Assembly: GCA_004794655.1 (NCBI GenBank)
Contig: SMMW01000153.1
Coordinates: 3,296,501 to 3,360,500 of the forward strand
Reading direction: 5' to 3'
Length of the DNA stretch: 64,000 bases
Source of the DNA: Marisa cornuarietis
Taxonomy: Eukaryota > Mollusca > Gastropoda > Architaenioglossa > Ampullariidae
In this document: piece after piece, positions 1 to 11,509 of the stretch
How positions within the stretch are numbered: the stretch's first letter is position 1
Layout: each line of letters starts with the position of its first letter
Notes under the pieces: generated by a model
The model's database searches: none
The model's input: the letters and a program-made list of their open reading frames with translations, nothing else
Told to the model about the DNA's origin: nothing
Made by a program: the position numbers and the translations under genes

Positions 1-337
1 TATAGATGAAAACAATAATTTGGCAAGGATTAAACAAATGATGGATTATTTTATGATTCTCAACCAGAACCACAAACACACAAACATCACCACAATCTGC
101 TATATTTATCAAGGACAGGATTGGAGGGGAAGTTCTGTTTTACATCACCCAAAATTTGCTTTCTTTTCTATCACACAAACAGGTCAAAGCAAATCAAGTG
201 GAGAAATGCACTCTTGAGTGCATCAGTGATGATGAAATGATGATTGATTGTATGATTAGAAGAGGAGGATTTGTGGGCAATTTAAGGGGGTTTTTTTCAT
301 GTACATATTCTGACCATGAACATCACCATACTTGCAG

Positions 338-460
338 GAGATGAGATTACAACAGAAGCAACAGAGGTTTCCCCAGAAGACCAGCAGACAGCAGAACACA
401 AACCAAAGGAGGGTGAGGAGACACCTGCCAATGACGTTAACGGCCAAACTGACAATGAAG
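338..460 (+). CDS. Penultimate exon of the unidentified gene
   Basis: Acceptor cttgcag precedes 338 and donor GTTACA follows 460. The frame enters with two bases of a split codon and leaves with one. It encodes an acidic linker (DEITTEATEVSPEDQQ...). The donor is weak, so the right edge is less certain than the left. Confidence 0.55.
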
Positions 461-2519
461 GTTACATTTACCCCAATCTCGTTTGTCTCCTTCGCTTGCT
501 TGCTGGAGGCTAGATGCTGTAGCTGCCAGTTGTGCATTCAGGCTCGATCTTCAGGCATTCATTCAATTAGTTGAGGACTAATGCCTAACAAGTTAGTGAG
601 GAAATGTGTGTGCTGTGACAAAGAGAGCTGAACCCAGGATCGTTTCCTACATCAAATAATTCAGTTACTTATCTTTTGCTCTCTGAGCATTGCCATGCTA
701 CCTCAGTTAATAATAATGATGTGAACTTATAGCGACAGCATCATGACCAAGAAAGGTAGGCATATAGGCACACTGAACAGCATAAAGATGAGGTACAAGA
801 GTAGAACATAAAGTAAGGGATGGAGGTATGAAGGGATATAGGTACTGTAAACAGTTTGAGATGGAGTCATTACATGATGGTTACCATGACAGTATTGCAA
901 GGGAGTTAAGAATAGTAATTCAGGGATAGTACTTTGGGAACAGATATGTTTTCAGAGAGCGTTTGAATGTAGCCTTGGAGTCCGAGGGCAAATGTGATGT
1001 GGAAGAGAGTTCCACTGCTAAGCAGCACAGAGGGAGGGACGTCCGTTGTCCGTATGTGACTTTGTTGGAGGGAAGGTAGAATGTGGGAGTCTGATGAGGA
1101 GCGAAGGTTTCGGGCAGGGGTGTGGACAGACAAGATTTCAGTAAAGTAGCTGGGGTAGGAGCCTTCAAAGAATCCATATCATAGAGTTGAGAGCGTGTAG
1201 TCTATTCTAGCTTTAATTGTAAAGTGAAGAAGTGGTGTGACATGTTCAGATTTGCGAGTCTGGAAAACGAGACAAGCAGCTGAGTTCTGGACTCTCTGAA
1301 GCTTATCAATGAGGTACTGTGGATAGCCAGCAAGAAGAGAGTTGCAATAGTCTAGTTAAAAAAGATGAAACTTTTCAAAAGTATTTTTATCAAGTAAATA
1401 ATGTAATGGTAGCCTTATTTTGTTTTAATTAAAAATGAAATTGTGCAACACTGAATTTTGTCATTTTAGACTTAGTGACTATATTTGTTGTTTCATTTTA
1501 ATTCTCGACTGCTAGTAGCAGATGTTTTAAAACCCAGCTCTATGCACAGATGCAATTTTTATTCGTTGTAGATATCCTTCCTTTTCATAATGTAGTCTCA
1601 TGTTGTTGCCTAGTTGCCATCTGTCTAACGTACATTTTTAAATATAGCCAAGGCTGGTGCCATATCCAGGGAATGATCTAAACTGGAATAAGTTTTTGGA
1701 AAATTGTTTTTGCCACAAAATGGGGAAGGATACAGGATTGGTAGATGTCAGTTTGAGACTGTACTAGCTTAAACCTGAATCTTCGCTCGTATTAGCAGTT
1801 AAAAACCTGCAAGTCTCTTGCTGTCTTGTTTACTTTCATCTCTCCTTGGCTTTTATCATTTTCTGTATTCTTTACGTTTCTGTCTGTACGTTTTTTTAAA
1901 AAGTGGCATTTGGTACTAATAAAGAAGAATGGTCAGAGCTGTTAGCTGTAGCAGCTTATAGACCAGAACTTCATTAATAATTAGTAATTAGAAGAATAGT
2001 CATGACTTTCTAAAATCTGTTTTCATTGTTTCCCCTTTTTTTTCTTATCGATTATTTGTTATCTAAGGCAATACTCCTTTTGCCCTTTTGAAGGATTTCA
2101 CAAACTGAGATGTTTGGTATTTTAATATATGTGACGTAATTATGCAATATTTCCCAGCAATAAGCAAGAATACAGCTCATTCGATCAGTCATAAACAAAA
2201 TGCTTTGTTTCTTTGTGAGAAAGAAGATATTCAAAGTTACTAATAGAAGCATATTTAATATTGCATATAAATGCCTTTAAATTATTAGCAATAATTTTAA
2301 CTCTGCTTGTTATACTTATTTGAATAATCAGAGGAGTCTGGTGCCCGGAAGGAGCTTCGAGCTATGATACAGACCTATCTTGCAGAGGAGATCAAAAAGG
2401 TCAAGGCCACTGTGGAGCAACAACTTAAAGCTACAGAAGACAGCCTGAACAGAAAACTGGAGGGTGGTGACACCCCCTCCAGCAGAGGAAGACGAGATTC
2501 TGTCAAGAAGAAGAAATGA
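338..2519 (+). CDS. 3' end of an unidentified gene (last two coding exons)
   Basis: Two plus-strand exons, 338-460 and 2332-2519, join in phase across a GT-AG intron: the first ends with a single G of a codon and the second supplies AG, giving Glu. The joined C-terminus is about 103 residues. The first exon is acidic and low complexity (many E, P, T, Q). The second begins ESGARKELRAMIQTYL and continues as a charged, probably helical segment, then a Ser/Arg/Lys tail ending in four lysines before TGA. That composition suggests a coiled-coil end with a basic tail. I do not recognise the family. The rest of the gene lies left of the window. The gene is tandem to nothing and convergent with RAD51C. 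Confidence 0.6.
720..1355 (-). mobile_element. 5'-truncated L2/CR1-like LINE copy A
   Basis: Read on the minus strand from 1355, the sequence begins LDYCNSLLAGYPQYL then DKLQRVQNSAA, the C-terminal end of a non-LTR reverse transcriptase. It continues through a degenerate 3' region to a TTATTA-type tail near 720. It belongs to the same broad family as the copies at 3056-4800, 28063-28410 and 62890-64000, but is a diverged subfamily. It lies inside the intron of the first gene and is 5'-truncated, as is usual for target-primed insertion. Confidence 0.75.
2332..2519 (+). CDS. Terminal exon of the unidentified gene
   Basis: Acceptor aataatcag ends at 2331. The reading frame continues from the previous exon and ends at TGA 2517-2519 after DSVKKKK. 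Codon use is even and the charged-residue pattern is typical of real coding sequence. No frame disruption is seen. Confidence 0.65.
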
Positions 2520-3055
2520 GTCTCAGCTCTATGGCCGGAGATAAGTTTTATCAGATTCTTTGACATGCATGTTCATTTGGTGGACATTTTGATCTGAGAG
2601 AATGGGATTGCAGCATGCAGACAAAAGGCAAAAAAGATCCTAAAATAACTGTGAAAATTTATGATAATTCTTACTATTTTAGTCCTACATTATCATATGC
2701 ATGCACAGTGTTTAGGAAGTTGTCTTCATATACATTTTTCAAGAGACGCTGCACTTGATGCATGCCCATCCCCAAGTATGTAAATGCATAAGCTCATTTG
2801 TTGTTATGCTGTTAGCAGTATAAAAAAATTGAAAAAAAAATTGTTTATGCGTTTGTGTGGGCCCAGGTGAAGAATGTATGTTTAAGTACATGCGCATTTA
2901 TCGTATGTGTATGAGGACCATAGACCTCTTTAAAAGTTCCTTTTTACCTTAGCTCCTGTAATACAAAGACATAATGTTCATTTAGCTCTAAGCCATCTCA
3001 TTCTACATTATAACCTTAGACAAAAGGTTGAAATGTGAAAGCTCCAATAGTCTAG
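2520..3055. other. 3' flank of the unidentified gene
   Basis: AT-rich sequence after the stop codon. It presumably holds the 3' untranslated region. I see no further exon or repeat in it. Confidence 0.5.
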
Positions 3056-4800
3056 CAGCCAAAGGAGCAACAAACTGCAAATAATAATAAATGTGAAATT
3101 TTTATAGCACATATTCACACTCCTAAGGAGTATGCTCTTAGCGCATAAGAACAAAAACAAGACATGGGCAACATACGAGGGCAGAAGAACAAACAAACAA
3201 CATATGAACAACGGAAGGATGAACAAAAGTACAGATGATGAATAAAGAGTATCATGATCTGCAAAAGGAAGGCAAGCAGAGAAGTAGCAATATGCGGAAA
3301 TAAGGGTAAGGGTGTGTGAAAAAGGACTAGCATTGTAGGAACTGATGTTAGGAATAATGCTTAAGAAAGAGGTGTGTTTTCAGTGCAGATTTAAAGGAAT
3401 GGGTAGGTGGCAGATATAGAAAGGGAGTTCCATTGTTTAGCTGCACAATAACTAAAAATCCTGTGACCATATGTTGTTCTGGTGATGGGAATAGTTAGGA
3501 GGCAGTCATCAGGCGAGCGGAGTTGTCTGGCTGGGACGTAAAGGAAGAGAAGTTCAGAAAAATAGGGCAGGAGTGAGCAAAGAAATTAAAACATAGCACG
3601 GACAGTTTGTACTGAATGTAAGAACAGATGGGTAGCCAGTGCAGAAAACGAAGGAGAAGAGGGACATGGTCCCGTTTCCTAGCTCTAAGCACCTGACGTG
3701 TGACTGAGTACTACACTTTCTGGAGTTTGTTAAGAAGGTATTCAGGGCAGCCGGCAAGCAAAGAGTTGCAGCAATCAAGCCGATAAAGAACAAACGCACA
3801 GACAAGAGTGTTTGTAGCATGCGTAGAGAGAATGTGACAGATGGTGCTGATCTTACATAACTCATAATAGGCAGACTGACAGACAGCTGTAACTTATCGT
3901 CATGTCTGCATCGACAATGAATCCCAAATTCCTGATGGATGACGCAAAGGTGATGTTGGTTTTGCCGACCTTGATGTGACTGGGCAGTGAGTGAAGGCTG
4001 ATTTCTTCTTCTTCTTCTTAAGCATAGGAGGGTCTCCGTTTTATCATCATTGAGTTTAAGTTTGTTTGTTACCATCCAGTCCTTGACATCACTAATACAA
4101 GCTTCTATGGTATTAGTAGCAGAGTGAAACTTAGTCGGTGGCGTGTAATCAGCATATGATTGATGATAAATCTTGTGAGACTGGATGCATGATGAAAGTG
4201 ATTTCCTATACAGAATGAACAGAACTGGGCGGAGTACTGAGCATTGGGAGACCCCACAAGGAAGTGGATCAGGGTGAGATGATTGACCATCAGCACACAC
4301 AGTCTGCATCCTATCAGTGAGATAGGAGTTGAACCATGTAAGTGCAGGTCCAGAAATTCCTTAAAGGGTGTGAAGTCTATGAAGGAGCAGAGAGTGGTCA
4401 ATAGTGTTGAATGCAGCAGACAGGTCCAGCAGAGTTAAGGCAGACACATCGCCACTGTCAAGGGCAGATAATATGCCAATGATCACTTTAGAGTAGTTTC
4501 AGTGAGAAAAGGTCTATATGCTGACTGTGCTCGGGGGATGAGCTCGTGCTCTTGTAAATAGGCCCAAAGCTGTGTCAAAACTACTTTCTCTTCAAGAGAA
4601 AAAACAAGTTGGAAACTAGGCGGTAGTTATTCAACATGTCGACGTCAAGCGTGGATTTCTTAAGCTGTGGCCTCCCAGGGGATTTTTAAACAAAGATGGG
4701 AAAACACCTGATGACAAGCTGACATTCAGAATGTTGTGATGGTAGGAAGTAAATATCTAAGCACTCAAGAAGAATGGTTCACCATGTCTAGGGCATGGCT
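3056..4800 (-). mobile_element. L2/CR1-like LINE copy B with dead reverse transcriptase
   Basis: The minus strand carries a LINE from the region matching 'SSGVFPSLFK' (about 4780) through the reverse-transcriptase core to a 3' end near 3056 with TATAAAAATTTCACATTTAT and ATT repeats. A 251-residue open segment (4309-3554) holds the fingers and palm. The catalytic YADD motif reads YADY, the GVPQGSVLGP motif reads GVSQCSVLRP, and the frame shifts near 4300, so this copy is inactive. It is about 1.75 kb, 5'-truncated, and lies between two convergent genes. The copy at 62890-64000 is its closest relative in the window. Confidence 0.88.
3554..4309 (-). pseudogene. Reverse transcriptase fragment of LINE copy B
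   Basis: This open segment aligns with the intact RT at the window end: LSSCIQSHKIYHQSYADY, then EACISDVKDWMVTNKLKLND. It ends by frameshift, and the thumb region (HWLPICSYIQYKLSVLCF) is found in another frame at 3692-3495. The second catalytic Asp of YADD is replaced by Tyr. Confidence 0.85.
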
Positions 4801-5589
4801 TATAGAAGGCAGAACCACCCTCTCATAATGCCTTCGACCTTCCCTGGATAAATTATCTTTTACGTTGGAGAGGAGGTTGTCTAATCAAAGGCCTGAGAGT
4901 CTTGAATGGTGATCTATTCCAAAGTAAAGCTCACTGACCACCAAGCTATAACACCTCCCCACCCCTATCCCCCCAAAATACTATGCTCTACTGCCACAGA
5001 ATTAATCTTGCCTGCACACACGTCAATAGTCTTCAATACTTCGGTGAAGTATAATTGCTGTGTTTATATTCATTGAAAAAGGCTAGTTGGAAGAAAAGAA
5101 AACTGTTACTAAACCATGTTTTACCTCACTCCATGAAGTGCTAGACTTTTCACACTGCTGATGCACTGTATAAACACAGCTGGCTTAAGCTCTTGGCACA
5201 CCAATCAAAACACTACACTGACAAAGTAATACCTAATAATAGACACTTTTTACTGACACATTCAATCATTCTCACTGCAATTATATTCTTGGTGCCTGTT
5301 TCACACTTCCGAAAGAAACCTTGTCTCCAAATGTAACTGCAGTGAGCAAATCCCATCATTCATAACCCTTGACACTTTAGGTATACTGAGCTGATTCCAT
5401 TGAGGTCAAGCCCTTGATGCATTAAATCTGAGCAGACTGGGACCTGACTGATAATCTCCAGCCCCAGAGACTCTGTAACATCACAGGCACCACTTGTCTC
5501 CAAATGTAACATCACTTTCAGCACACACAGCTGAATCTGGTCACTTCAACCAATCAAGTGTTTCAAACTGGATCAAAGTTCTGCTGAGA
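4801..5589. other. Downstream flank of RAD51C
   Basis: Unique AT-rich sequence between the LINE copy and the RAD51C stop codon. It probably holds the RAD51C 3' untranslated region (minus strand). Nothing else is recognised. Confidence 0.5.
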
Positions 5590-5706
5590 TTACGATGTTT
5601 TGGGCTTTTTTCTGGGTGCGCACTCTTCTGGGTGTGGTTCTTCAGAAGTGGAACTGTCTGGCTTGTTGGGCTTGGGCTTGTGCACTACATCACGGATTCC
5701 TCCAGT
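5590..5706 (-). CDS. RAD51C: RAD51C exon 7 (basic C-terminal tail)
   Basis: Acceptor tttttatag. It encodes [19 protein letters not shown] and a Glu/Pro-rich segment, then APRKKPKTS and TAA (5592-5590). The GIRD start matches 'QGFRD' of human RAD51C, and the tail keeps a basic cluster like the human C-terminal nuclear localisation signal. It was found by looking for that motif downstream of exon 6, and the phase agrees. Confidence 0.88.
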   Translation of the reverse strand, partial: TGGIRDVVHKPKPNKPDSSTSEEPHPEECAPRKKPKTS

Positions 5707-8700
5707 CTATAAAAAGCATCAAAAAGGAAACTACTGGAACTAATGTCGCACATTGATCACTAAATAAACGTTGTATCGTACTCCATAAGAAAAATGAATT
5801 AAGAGAATGAATTTTTTTATAGTATAGTGTTGAAACAACCATGCTGTCGCCTTTTGCACTGCTACAAAGTCCTGCTGCAAGCTTTCATACTGCTATTACT
5901 ATTTGGTGTTTAAACTTAAATACTTTTTGATACAAGCTCAAGATTTCTTTTACTCTTTTTCAATTCTCTTGATATGTAAGCTCAGGAAATCAGCTGTAAA
6001 ATCAGCTAGCAGACATGTTCCCATAGCATACTGAATCTTTCTCCACCTTGATTTTTTCCGCTTTAAACCTATAGGGTTATGTTTAAACTAGCATTGGCGT
6101 CTCCATTCTTCCTAGTTAAGAATGATATTGGGATCTGTGTTGATTGTTGATCCTCTTGAACCAGGTTTAAACCAAAACGGATCAGCCAGTTAGGACAGCT
6201 TTAGCTTTAGCTTGTATACAAACTCGGGCACCTTCATTTATTATTATTATTATTTCTATCTTGTCTGCATCCACCAGCTGATGGACAGGCTTCAGCACAA
6301 ATACCAACACACTGTGACACTGACCGTGATCTGAAAAAACACAGTTGTCTCTTGTTTGGAAGGAGACTTGTACAGCACAGCATGACGCTGACCTGACTCC
6401 CAGAACAGCACAAGGCGCACCGTGCAAGCATGGCCCCAGCTCTCACCCAGAGCAGGGATGATCTCGGTGATCCCTGACTCCATGGAAAACCTTGTTGTCA
6501 TTTGATTGGTCAACACTACCTGCACAGTTTTGATGTTCTTCAAAAATACAAACTGCAGGTATAATAATCTGTAAAGTATGTACTACACTCATGAAGAAGG
6601 TTCAATGAGCAAGGGTAAATTGTTATTGTTACTGCAATCATTGTGATTACTATTATTATTTAATAAACACTATTTAATAAACGCTAGCACCCTGTTTCCA
6701 CAACCAGATATATTGCATGCTAAATATAAAGACTTAAATACAGTTCCAACAGTTATCTTGTCACCATCCATCCAACACAAATTGTGGGTGAGAGACAATG
6801 ATGGCAACATAAAGAGGATATATGATCCATAACTAGGGGAAATAGCTGGGAAAATCCTTTCTGCCACAAAATGCAACAAGAGATTGGGTTGGCAAGATAG
6901 CAGATGCCAAGATAACAAGTTGCGACTGTATGTAATCTCAGCTCAGAAATACTGCAAGTGGTGAACATGTCATTAGTGAAAAGTGAAATATAATATAAAA
7001 AAAAAAATGTCAAAGGTCATGCATAAGAACTTTTGCTAATTTTCAGGCAAAAAACGAAAGTTGATTTTAGCTCTAAAGTACACAGCTGCTTTTTGAAAGA
7101 TAAGGTTCATCCCTAGAAAAATTTCTAATTCTATATTTTTGTATTCTCGTTATATATATGTGTGTGTGTAGTCTGGTGGTGATTTGGTGCACATTGACAT
7201 GGACTTAGAGGAGCACCGCAAAATATGTGCCTACTTAGGGATCTCAGTGCTAATTGGTGCAGGCCTAAGGACGATGGGGAAAAGCTTATATCCTGCGAGG
7301 GATATATAACAACAGAGCTAAGACAGGACAGGGGAGGTGCTAGAAACTCAGTTCACGACACACAGAATGAGGGAGAGACAGATGTGGCACTTTGTTGCCA
7401 CTCATGATACAACGCTGAAACAAACTGTTGAGGGAATGTAGCCATGGCATTTCTTCAAGTCTATTCAATAAATGGTAGTGCATTTGCTGGATCTTGTCTT
7501 GCATCTGGTTGAGAGTGTGGGAGAAGCTGCTTACTCACACCATAAACTCCCACCACTTGGTTACATATATTAATGCTGCAATTATATCTTGACAGTTCTG
7601 AATGATGAATGTTCATTGTACATCGGATAAAATTTTATGAGAAAAATTTCTCAAAAGAAAAGCACATCACATTAAATTAAAACTTCAGTCTGAAAATTTT
7701 AAAAATCCCCATTCAACATTGCAATGCTTTAATAATAAATCTCTTCCAAGCATGAATGCAGCCTTATGAAATTTTCTTAGTAATATTGTCACGTCCAGAA
7801 AAAGGGTTGCAAGACACTGGTACTGAACAGTAGCTGCTATGAACAAAAATGGTAGCTGATTAGAAGTCAGTTACATTGAAAAATCTAATGTCATTATCAA
7901 GTGAAAAAAAAGAGTGATACTTCGGCAAAGTTTTCATGCAAAGCTGTTGCTGAAAGTCTTCAATACAACATATTGTCTCAAAATCATCAACAGCAAGTGC
8001 AAAAAGGTAAAATCTCAGTTCACAAGAAATGAATTTTGATAGCACCCAGCAGCCACATCCAAGAAAGGTCAAAATATGCAGCAAACAGAAGTTAAAAGCG
8101 ATGGTTGCTGTAAGATGGTGTGTGAAAGAAATGCATGCTTACCGCCAAGTTGAAGTCAGTGGCCAGCTTGATACAGCTTTGTGCCATGCCAGAAAGAAGG
8201 CGTGTACGCTGAGAGAGGTCTTCAAAACTGTGGCGAAAGGGGAAGGCAATGCTGTCCACCACCACCACTTTCACCTGTGACACACCATGTCTTGCATTAT
8301 GATACCAGTGGATTCCCATCACCAAAGCAAGCCATGTAAGTAAAATGCTGGTGACTCCATTTGTGCCAAACTTTCAGCCAGCAAATGCTGCCCATGAGAA
8401 GCTGGCCCTTAAAGCCAAACTGTGGTACTCATTTGCTAATGTTGAACAGCAGCAATCATTCAATAAACTGCAAGTGAGCCTTATCATTTAAACTAGAAAT
8501 ATTGCAATTATTGGTGCATCTAAACTGTAGCAAGCAACAAATCTAAAAGCACTGGATTTATCTGTTAATCTAAAACTGTAGGCATCATCTGTTCATCTGG
8601 AACTAACAATTATTTGCAAATTTGGACCTGTAGCAATTATCTGATTTGAAACTGCAGCAAGCATCAGCTACTTCTACTCTACAACATTTATAATTATATA

Positions 8701-10552
8701 AAGTTGAACTTATGCATAAAAAATCTCATGATATAATATATTGGTCAAATGATGCGTAAAAATTAGTATGTAGCCATATTTTCGCCCATCATGCTACACT
8801 TAAGGTGTTTAAGAGTCCAAGTTTTCCAAAGAATAAGAATTTCACACTTGCATCATTTATCAGGCCTTTGATATATAAATAGAAATGCTTATTTACGATT
8901 TTAATAAAATCTCAGTCCCTACCTTTGGATGTTGTTGAAGAAAATTACTCAATACATGCAATGTTGCAAGGAGCTCAATGTAGTCATGGCAACGAAAATA
9001 ATGGATTCCTGATAAAATTCTCTCCAGATTATAGTCCTTTATCTCTTCAATCCCTGCACAAATACACATTTACTCACCTAGATGTTTATGAAAATAACTA
9101 TGATGAATAATGGACTTTATTAACAACACAATGGTTCACCAGACCACCACCACAACAAAAAATACAAACATTATAAATCTGTGAGTGATAATGTTGCTAA
9201 GTGCCTTTTCTACACCATAACTCATTGTACAAAATCAATGTAATAAATATGATGCAAAAGGAAAAACATGTTTCAGGCTAATGTCTGGGTCTGATAACTT
9301 GTCAGTCAAGAAAAGGTGATTTATTTCCCTCTTAACACTATTTCCTTAGTGACATCTCAGACTTCATGTACAACACTCTGAGCTTTTGTCAGACTTGAAT
9401 TACAATTTAATCCACATGACTTTCTCACCTGCAACTCTTGCAGCCATAAGATGACAGTGTTCAACTGTTGCCTGTGCAATGTCAACAACACGTTCGATAA
9501 TAAAACTCCCTTCAGTGTCTACGTACACTGCTTCCCCTCCTGCACCTCCAAGCTCTTCAGGAATGCTGGCATCCACCGCTAGCTGTATGCTAAAAGCAAC
9601 AAAATAAAACAAAAGCATTTGTGCTTGCAGTCCCTGTAGAAAGATATTGTTCCCTTTTTAACAAAAATGTGCTTTAAAAATTCTATTTTTTTTTTCAAAT
9701 AAGGATTACACTTGGCAATATTGTAGCAATACAAGAAGTATCCCTGACAGCTCATGAAACAGGCTAGTGAAATTGGCAGCCACTTTTACCACATCTGTGT
9801 CTTCCCTATTCCTGGTGCTCCACAGATTTCTGTAACTTTCCTCAGCGCTACTCCTCCACCTAAGGCTTCATCAAGTTCTGAACAGAATGTCACAATGCTT
9901 GGTAGACTTTGCTCCTGTTCCAGTAACTGCAAGGCACTGATGCTGCTGAATCCAGCTGTACGCTCTTCTCTGGAAACTATTTTCAAGACCTCCAGTGCTT
10001 CTTCTAAGCTGATGCCTGCCTCTGAACAAAATTGATGCTGCAATCATTATCTGATGGTTAAAAGCAAACTCAAAGGGACAGGCTAATAAATAGAGAAAAG
10101 AGAGAAGAGAAATTTAAATGAAAAGGAATAAAAAAATATAATCACAAAGGATTTTGTAACTTTATGAGTGATCAGTTGCATGTGCTTGCTAAACATTAGT
10201 AGCTAAAATTCCAGCTGACAGAATGCATGAAATCAGGCAGCTATAGTGCTTAAGACAGTTCATTTTATCCTTAAAATAGTTATGTAATAAAAGGAGGAAA
10301 GTCTTTTCTTTCCATTTTCATTTTATCTTGTCTCTACCCATTCCTTCTGAAAGTAAGAAAATGTAGCACACACGAGAAATGTGATTTCAATTTGATCAGC
10401 ATGATACTATGGTGCTCACCTTTACTTAGCTGTGAAGGTCTGATGTCACTGAGATCTGCTTCTGTAAGGAAGCCTGCACTGGTTAACTTAGTCCGCACTA
10501 ATGGTGCCAATGGAAAAGTTACAAGTTCTCGCGAAGATCCACCAATCGACAT
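5590..10552 (-). CDS. RAD51C: RAD51C, RecA/RAD51-family recombination protein
   Basis: Seven minus-strand exons (10552-10420, 10021-9790, 9589-9429, 9053-8923, 8274-8143, 6519-6325, 5706-5590) join in phase to 1101 bases, or 366 residues; human RAD51C has 376. Order along the protein: N-terminal domain ([16 protein letters not shown]), RAD51-family linker, Walker A GAPGIGKT at residues 112-119, the conserved VDTEGSF stretch, Walker B VKVVVVD with Asp226, LTNQMTT from 266, ALGESWGHA, and a basic tail PRKKPK near the C-terminus. RAD51C acts in BCDX2 and CX3 paralogue complexes that promote homologous recombination and Holliday-junction processing in the nucleus. All catalytic motifs are intact. 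The ATG at 10552 is the first in-frame ATG after an upstream TGA. The gene is divergent from the PPM1E-like gene. Confidence 0.96.
6325..6519 (-). CDS. RAD51C: RAD51C exon 6
   Basis: Acceptor actgtgcag; donor GTCAGT after ATC ACG. It encodes [16 protein letters not shown] then [17 protein letters not shown] and [17 protein letters not shown]. Human codes this stretch in more than one exon. Reading through the donor would add only nine residues before TGA at 6294-6292, so the separate terminal exon 7 is the better model. Confidence 0.92.
6600..7130. repeat. Possible degenerate dispersed repeat in RAD51C intron 5
   Basis: The stretch around 6840-6915 ('GCCACAAAATG', 'GGTTGGCAAGATAG') has a counterpart at about 1700-1750 ('GCCACAAAATGGGG', 'GGATTGGTAGATG'). 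The match is short and gapped, so this is only a suggestion of a shared old repeat. The remainder of the intron shows nothing. Confidence 0.2.
7167..7565. mobile_element. Possible solo LTR in RAD51C intron 5
   Basis: A 399-bp block begins TGTAGTCTGGTGG and ends CCACCACTTGGTTACA, so its ends form a short inverted repeat (TGTA...TACA). Inside are a TATA-like GGATATATAAC near 7300 and an AATAAA near 7467, the usual order for an LTR. No coding remnant flanks it and no target duplication is clear. It could instead be an unrelated intronic repeat. Confidence 0.3.
8143..8274 (-). CDS. RAD51C: RAD51C exon 5 (Walker B)
   Basis: Acceptor gtgtcacag; donor GTAAGC. It encodes [20 protein letters not shown] then [12 protein letters not shown]. 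Asp226 is the Walker B aspartate. Both ends are phase 0. Confidence 0.95.
8923..9053 (-). CDS. RAD51C: RAD51C exon 4
   Basis: Acceptor tttgtgcag; donor GTAGGG. It encodes [19 protein letters not shown] then [10 protein letters not shown] and ends on the Lys before Walker B. This matches the human '[20 protein letters not shown]' segment. Confidence 0.94.
9429..9589 (-). CDS. RAD51C: RAD51C exon 3
   Basis: Acceptor gcttttag; donor GTGAGA. It encodes [15 protein letters not shown] and then [19 protein letters not shown], the conserved core strand and the glutamate-containing motif after Walker A. It ends with one base of a split Gly codon. Confidence 0.95.
9790..10021 (-). CDS. RAD51C: RAD51C exon 2 (Walker A)
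   Basis: Acceptor ttttgttcag; donor GTAAAA. It encodes [13 protein letters not shown] through [10 protein letters not shown], including the Walker A loop (112-119) and the LGGGV motif preceding it. The last codon (Cys122) is split TG/C with exon 3. Confidence 0.95.
10420..10552 (-). CDS. RAD51C: RAD51C exon 1 (start codon)
   Basis: The exon starts at ATG (10552-10550) and ends AAAG before donor GTGAGC. It encodes residues 1-44 plus one base. The segment resembles the human N-terminus ([25 protein letters not shown]). The upstream leader contains a minimal out-of-frame ATG-CTG-TAA. Confidence 0.95.
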
Positions 10553-10617
10553 TTTTTGAAAGTCATATGCTGAGTTTATTTGGCAAACTGGCTTACAGCA
10601 TAAACACACTCAGGTGT
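10553..10617 (-). promoter_or_regulatory. Spliced 5' leader of RAD51C
   Basis: On the minus strand a strong pyrimidine tract (cattttctttttgttttag) ends at 10618, directly upstream of the start-codon exon. This suggests a 5' untranslated exon further right and an intron that may contain the LINE nest. The leader has one ATG-CTG-TAA upstream ORF. Confidence 0.5.
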
Positions 10618-11333
10618 CTAAAACAAAAAGAAAATGGAGAGATCAATTATGAGGACAATTAAATGGTAAATGAAATAAAGGCTTTTTAAGAAAGGTTATA
10701 CTGCCAGCAGGATATAACAGAAGTTGAGTTAAATACTTTGGTTGAAAATGCAGTAAAACTGAATAAAGAAGAAACTAATTTACTAGAAAGACCTATCACC
10801 TCTACAGAAGCCCATACAGCACTACAGTTAACGTAGAATAATAAAAGGCCTGGTCATGATGGATCTACATGTGAATTTTTTAAGTTCCTCTTTAACAATA
10901 TTGGTATCTTTCTGGTACGTACAATTAACCACGGCTATCTAAAAGGCTGTTTGTTCATAACTCAAAGACAAGGTATTATTTCCTGTATTCCAAGAGCAGG
11001 GAAACTTATACAGTACATAAAAAACTGGAGACCAATCTCTTTACTTAATGTTACATACAAAATTGCATCCTCATGAATTGCAAATAGAATAAAAAAGGAA
11101 TTGCCCCAAATAATTCACACTGATCAAAAAGATTTCATAAAAGCCAGGAACATTGGGGACAATATATGTCTAATTTATGACCTTCTAATACACACTACTG
11201 AGTAAAAAAAAAAAAACCTGGTTTACTATTACTTGGGGACTTTGAAAAAGCGTTCGATAGTATATCTTGAACATTTATTGATAAAGTACGGAACTTCTTA
11301 CATTTTTTACCTGATTTGAGAAAATGGGTACAC

Positions 11334-11509
11334 CCAGGGTTCTCAACCTGTGGGGCGCACCCCCCAAGAGGTGCGCAACGTGCTGACAAGGGGGGAGCGA
11401 AGGCAGTCATTTTCTTATATCTCATATCGGTATTAGTGGCTAAGGGGGGCGCGTGGACGTACCTTTTTCGTCTGATGGGGTGTCACAAGTAAAAGGTTGA
11501 GAAACGCTG
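11334..11509. mobile_element. hAT MITE inserted in the Tx1/L1 LINE
   Basis: A 176-bp GC-rich island in AT-rich sequence. The left end reads CCAGGGTTCTCAACCT and the inverted right end reads CCAGCGTTTCTCAACCT. The flanks are GGGTACAC (11326-11333) and GGGTACAT (11510-11517), an 8-bp target duplication with one change. Removing the element restores the LINE's 'KWVHAF' codons. The 8-bp duplication and 'GTTCTCAACC' ends are typical of hAT miniature elements. It has no coding capacity. Confidence 0.85.

Noticed and set aside
6292..6325. Ending RAD51C at TGA 6294-6292
   Set aside because: A terminal exon at 5706-5590 is in phase and restores the GIRD motif and basic tail seen in RAD51C relatives, so the short read-through is better explained as intron.
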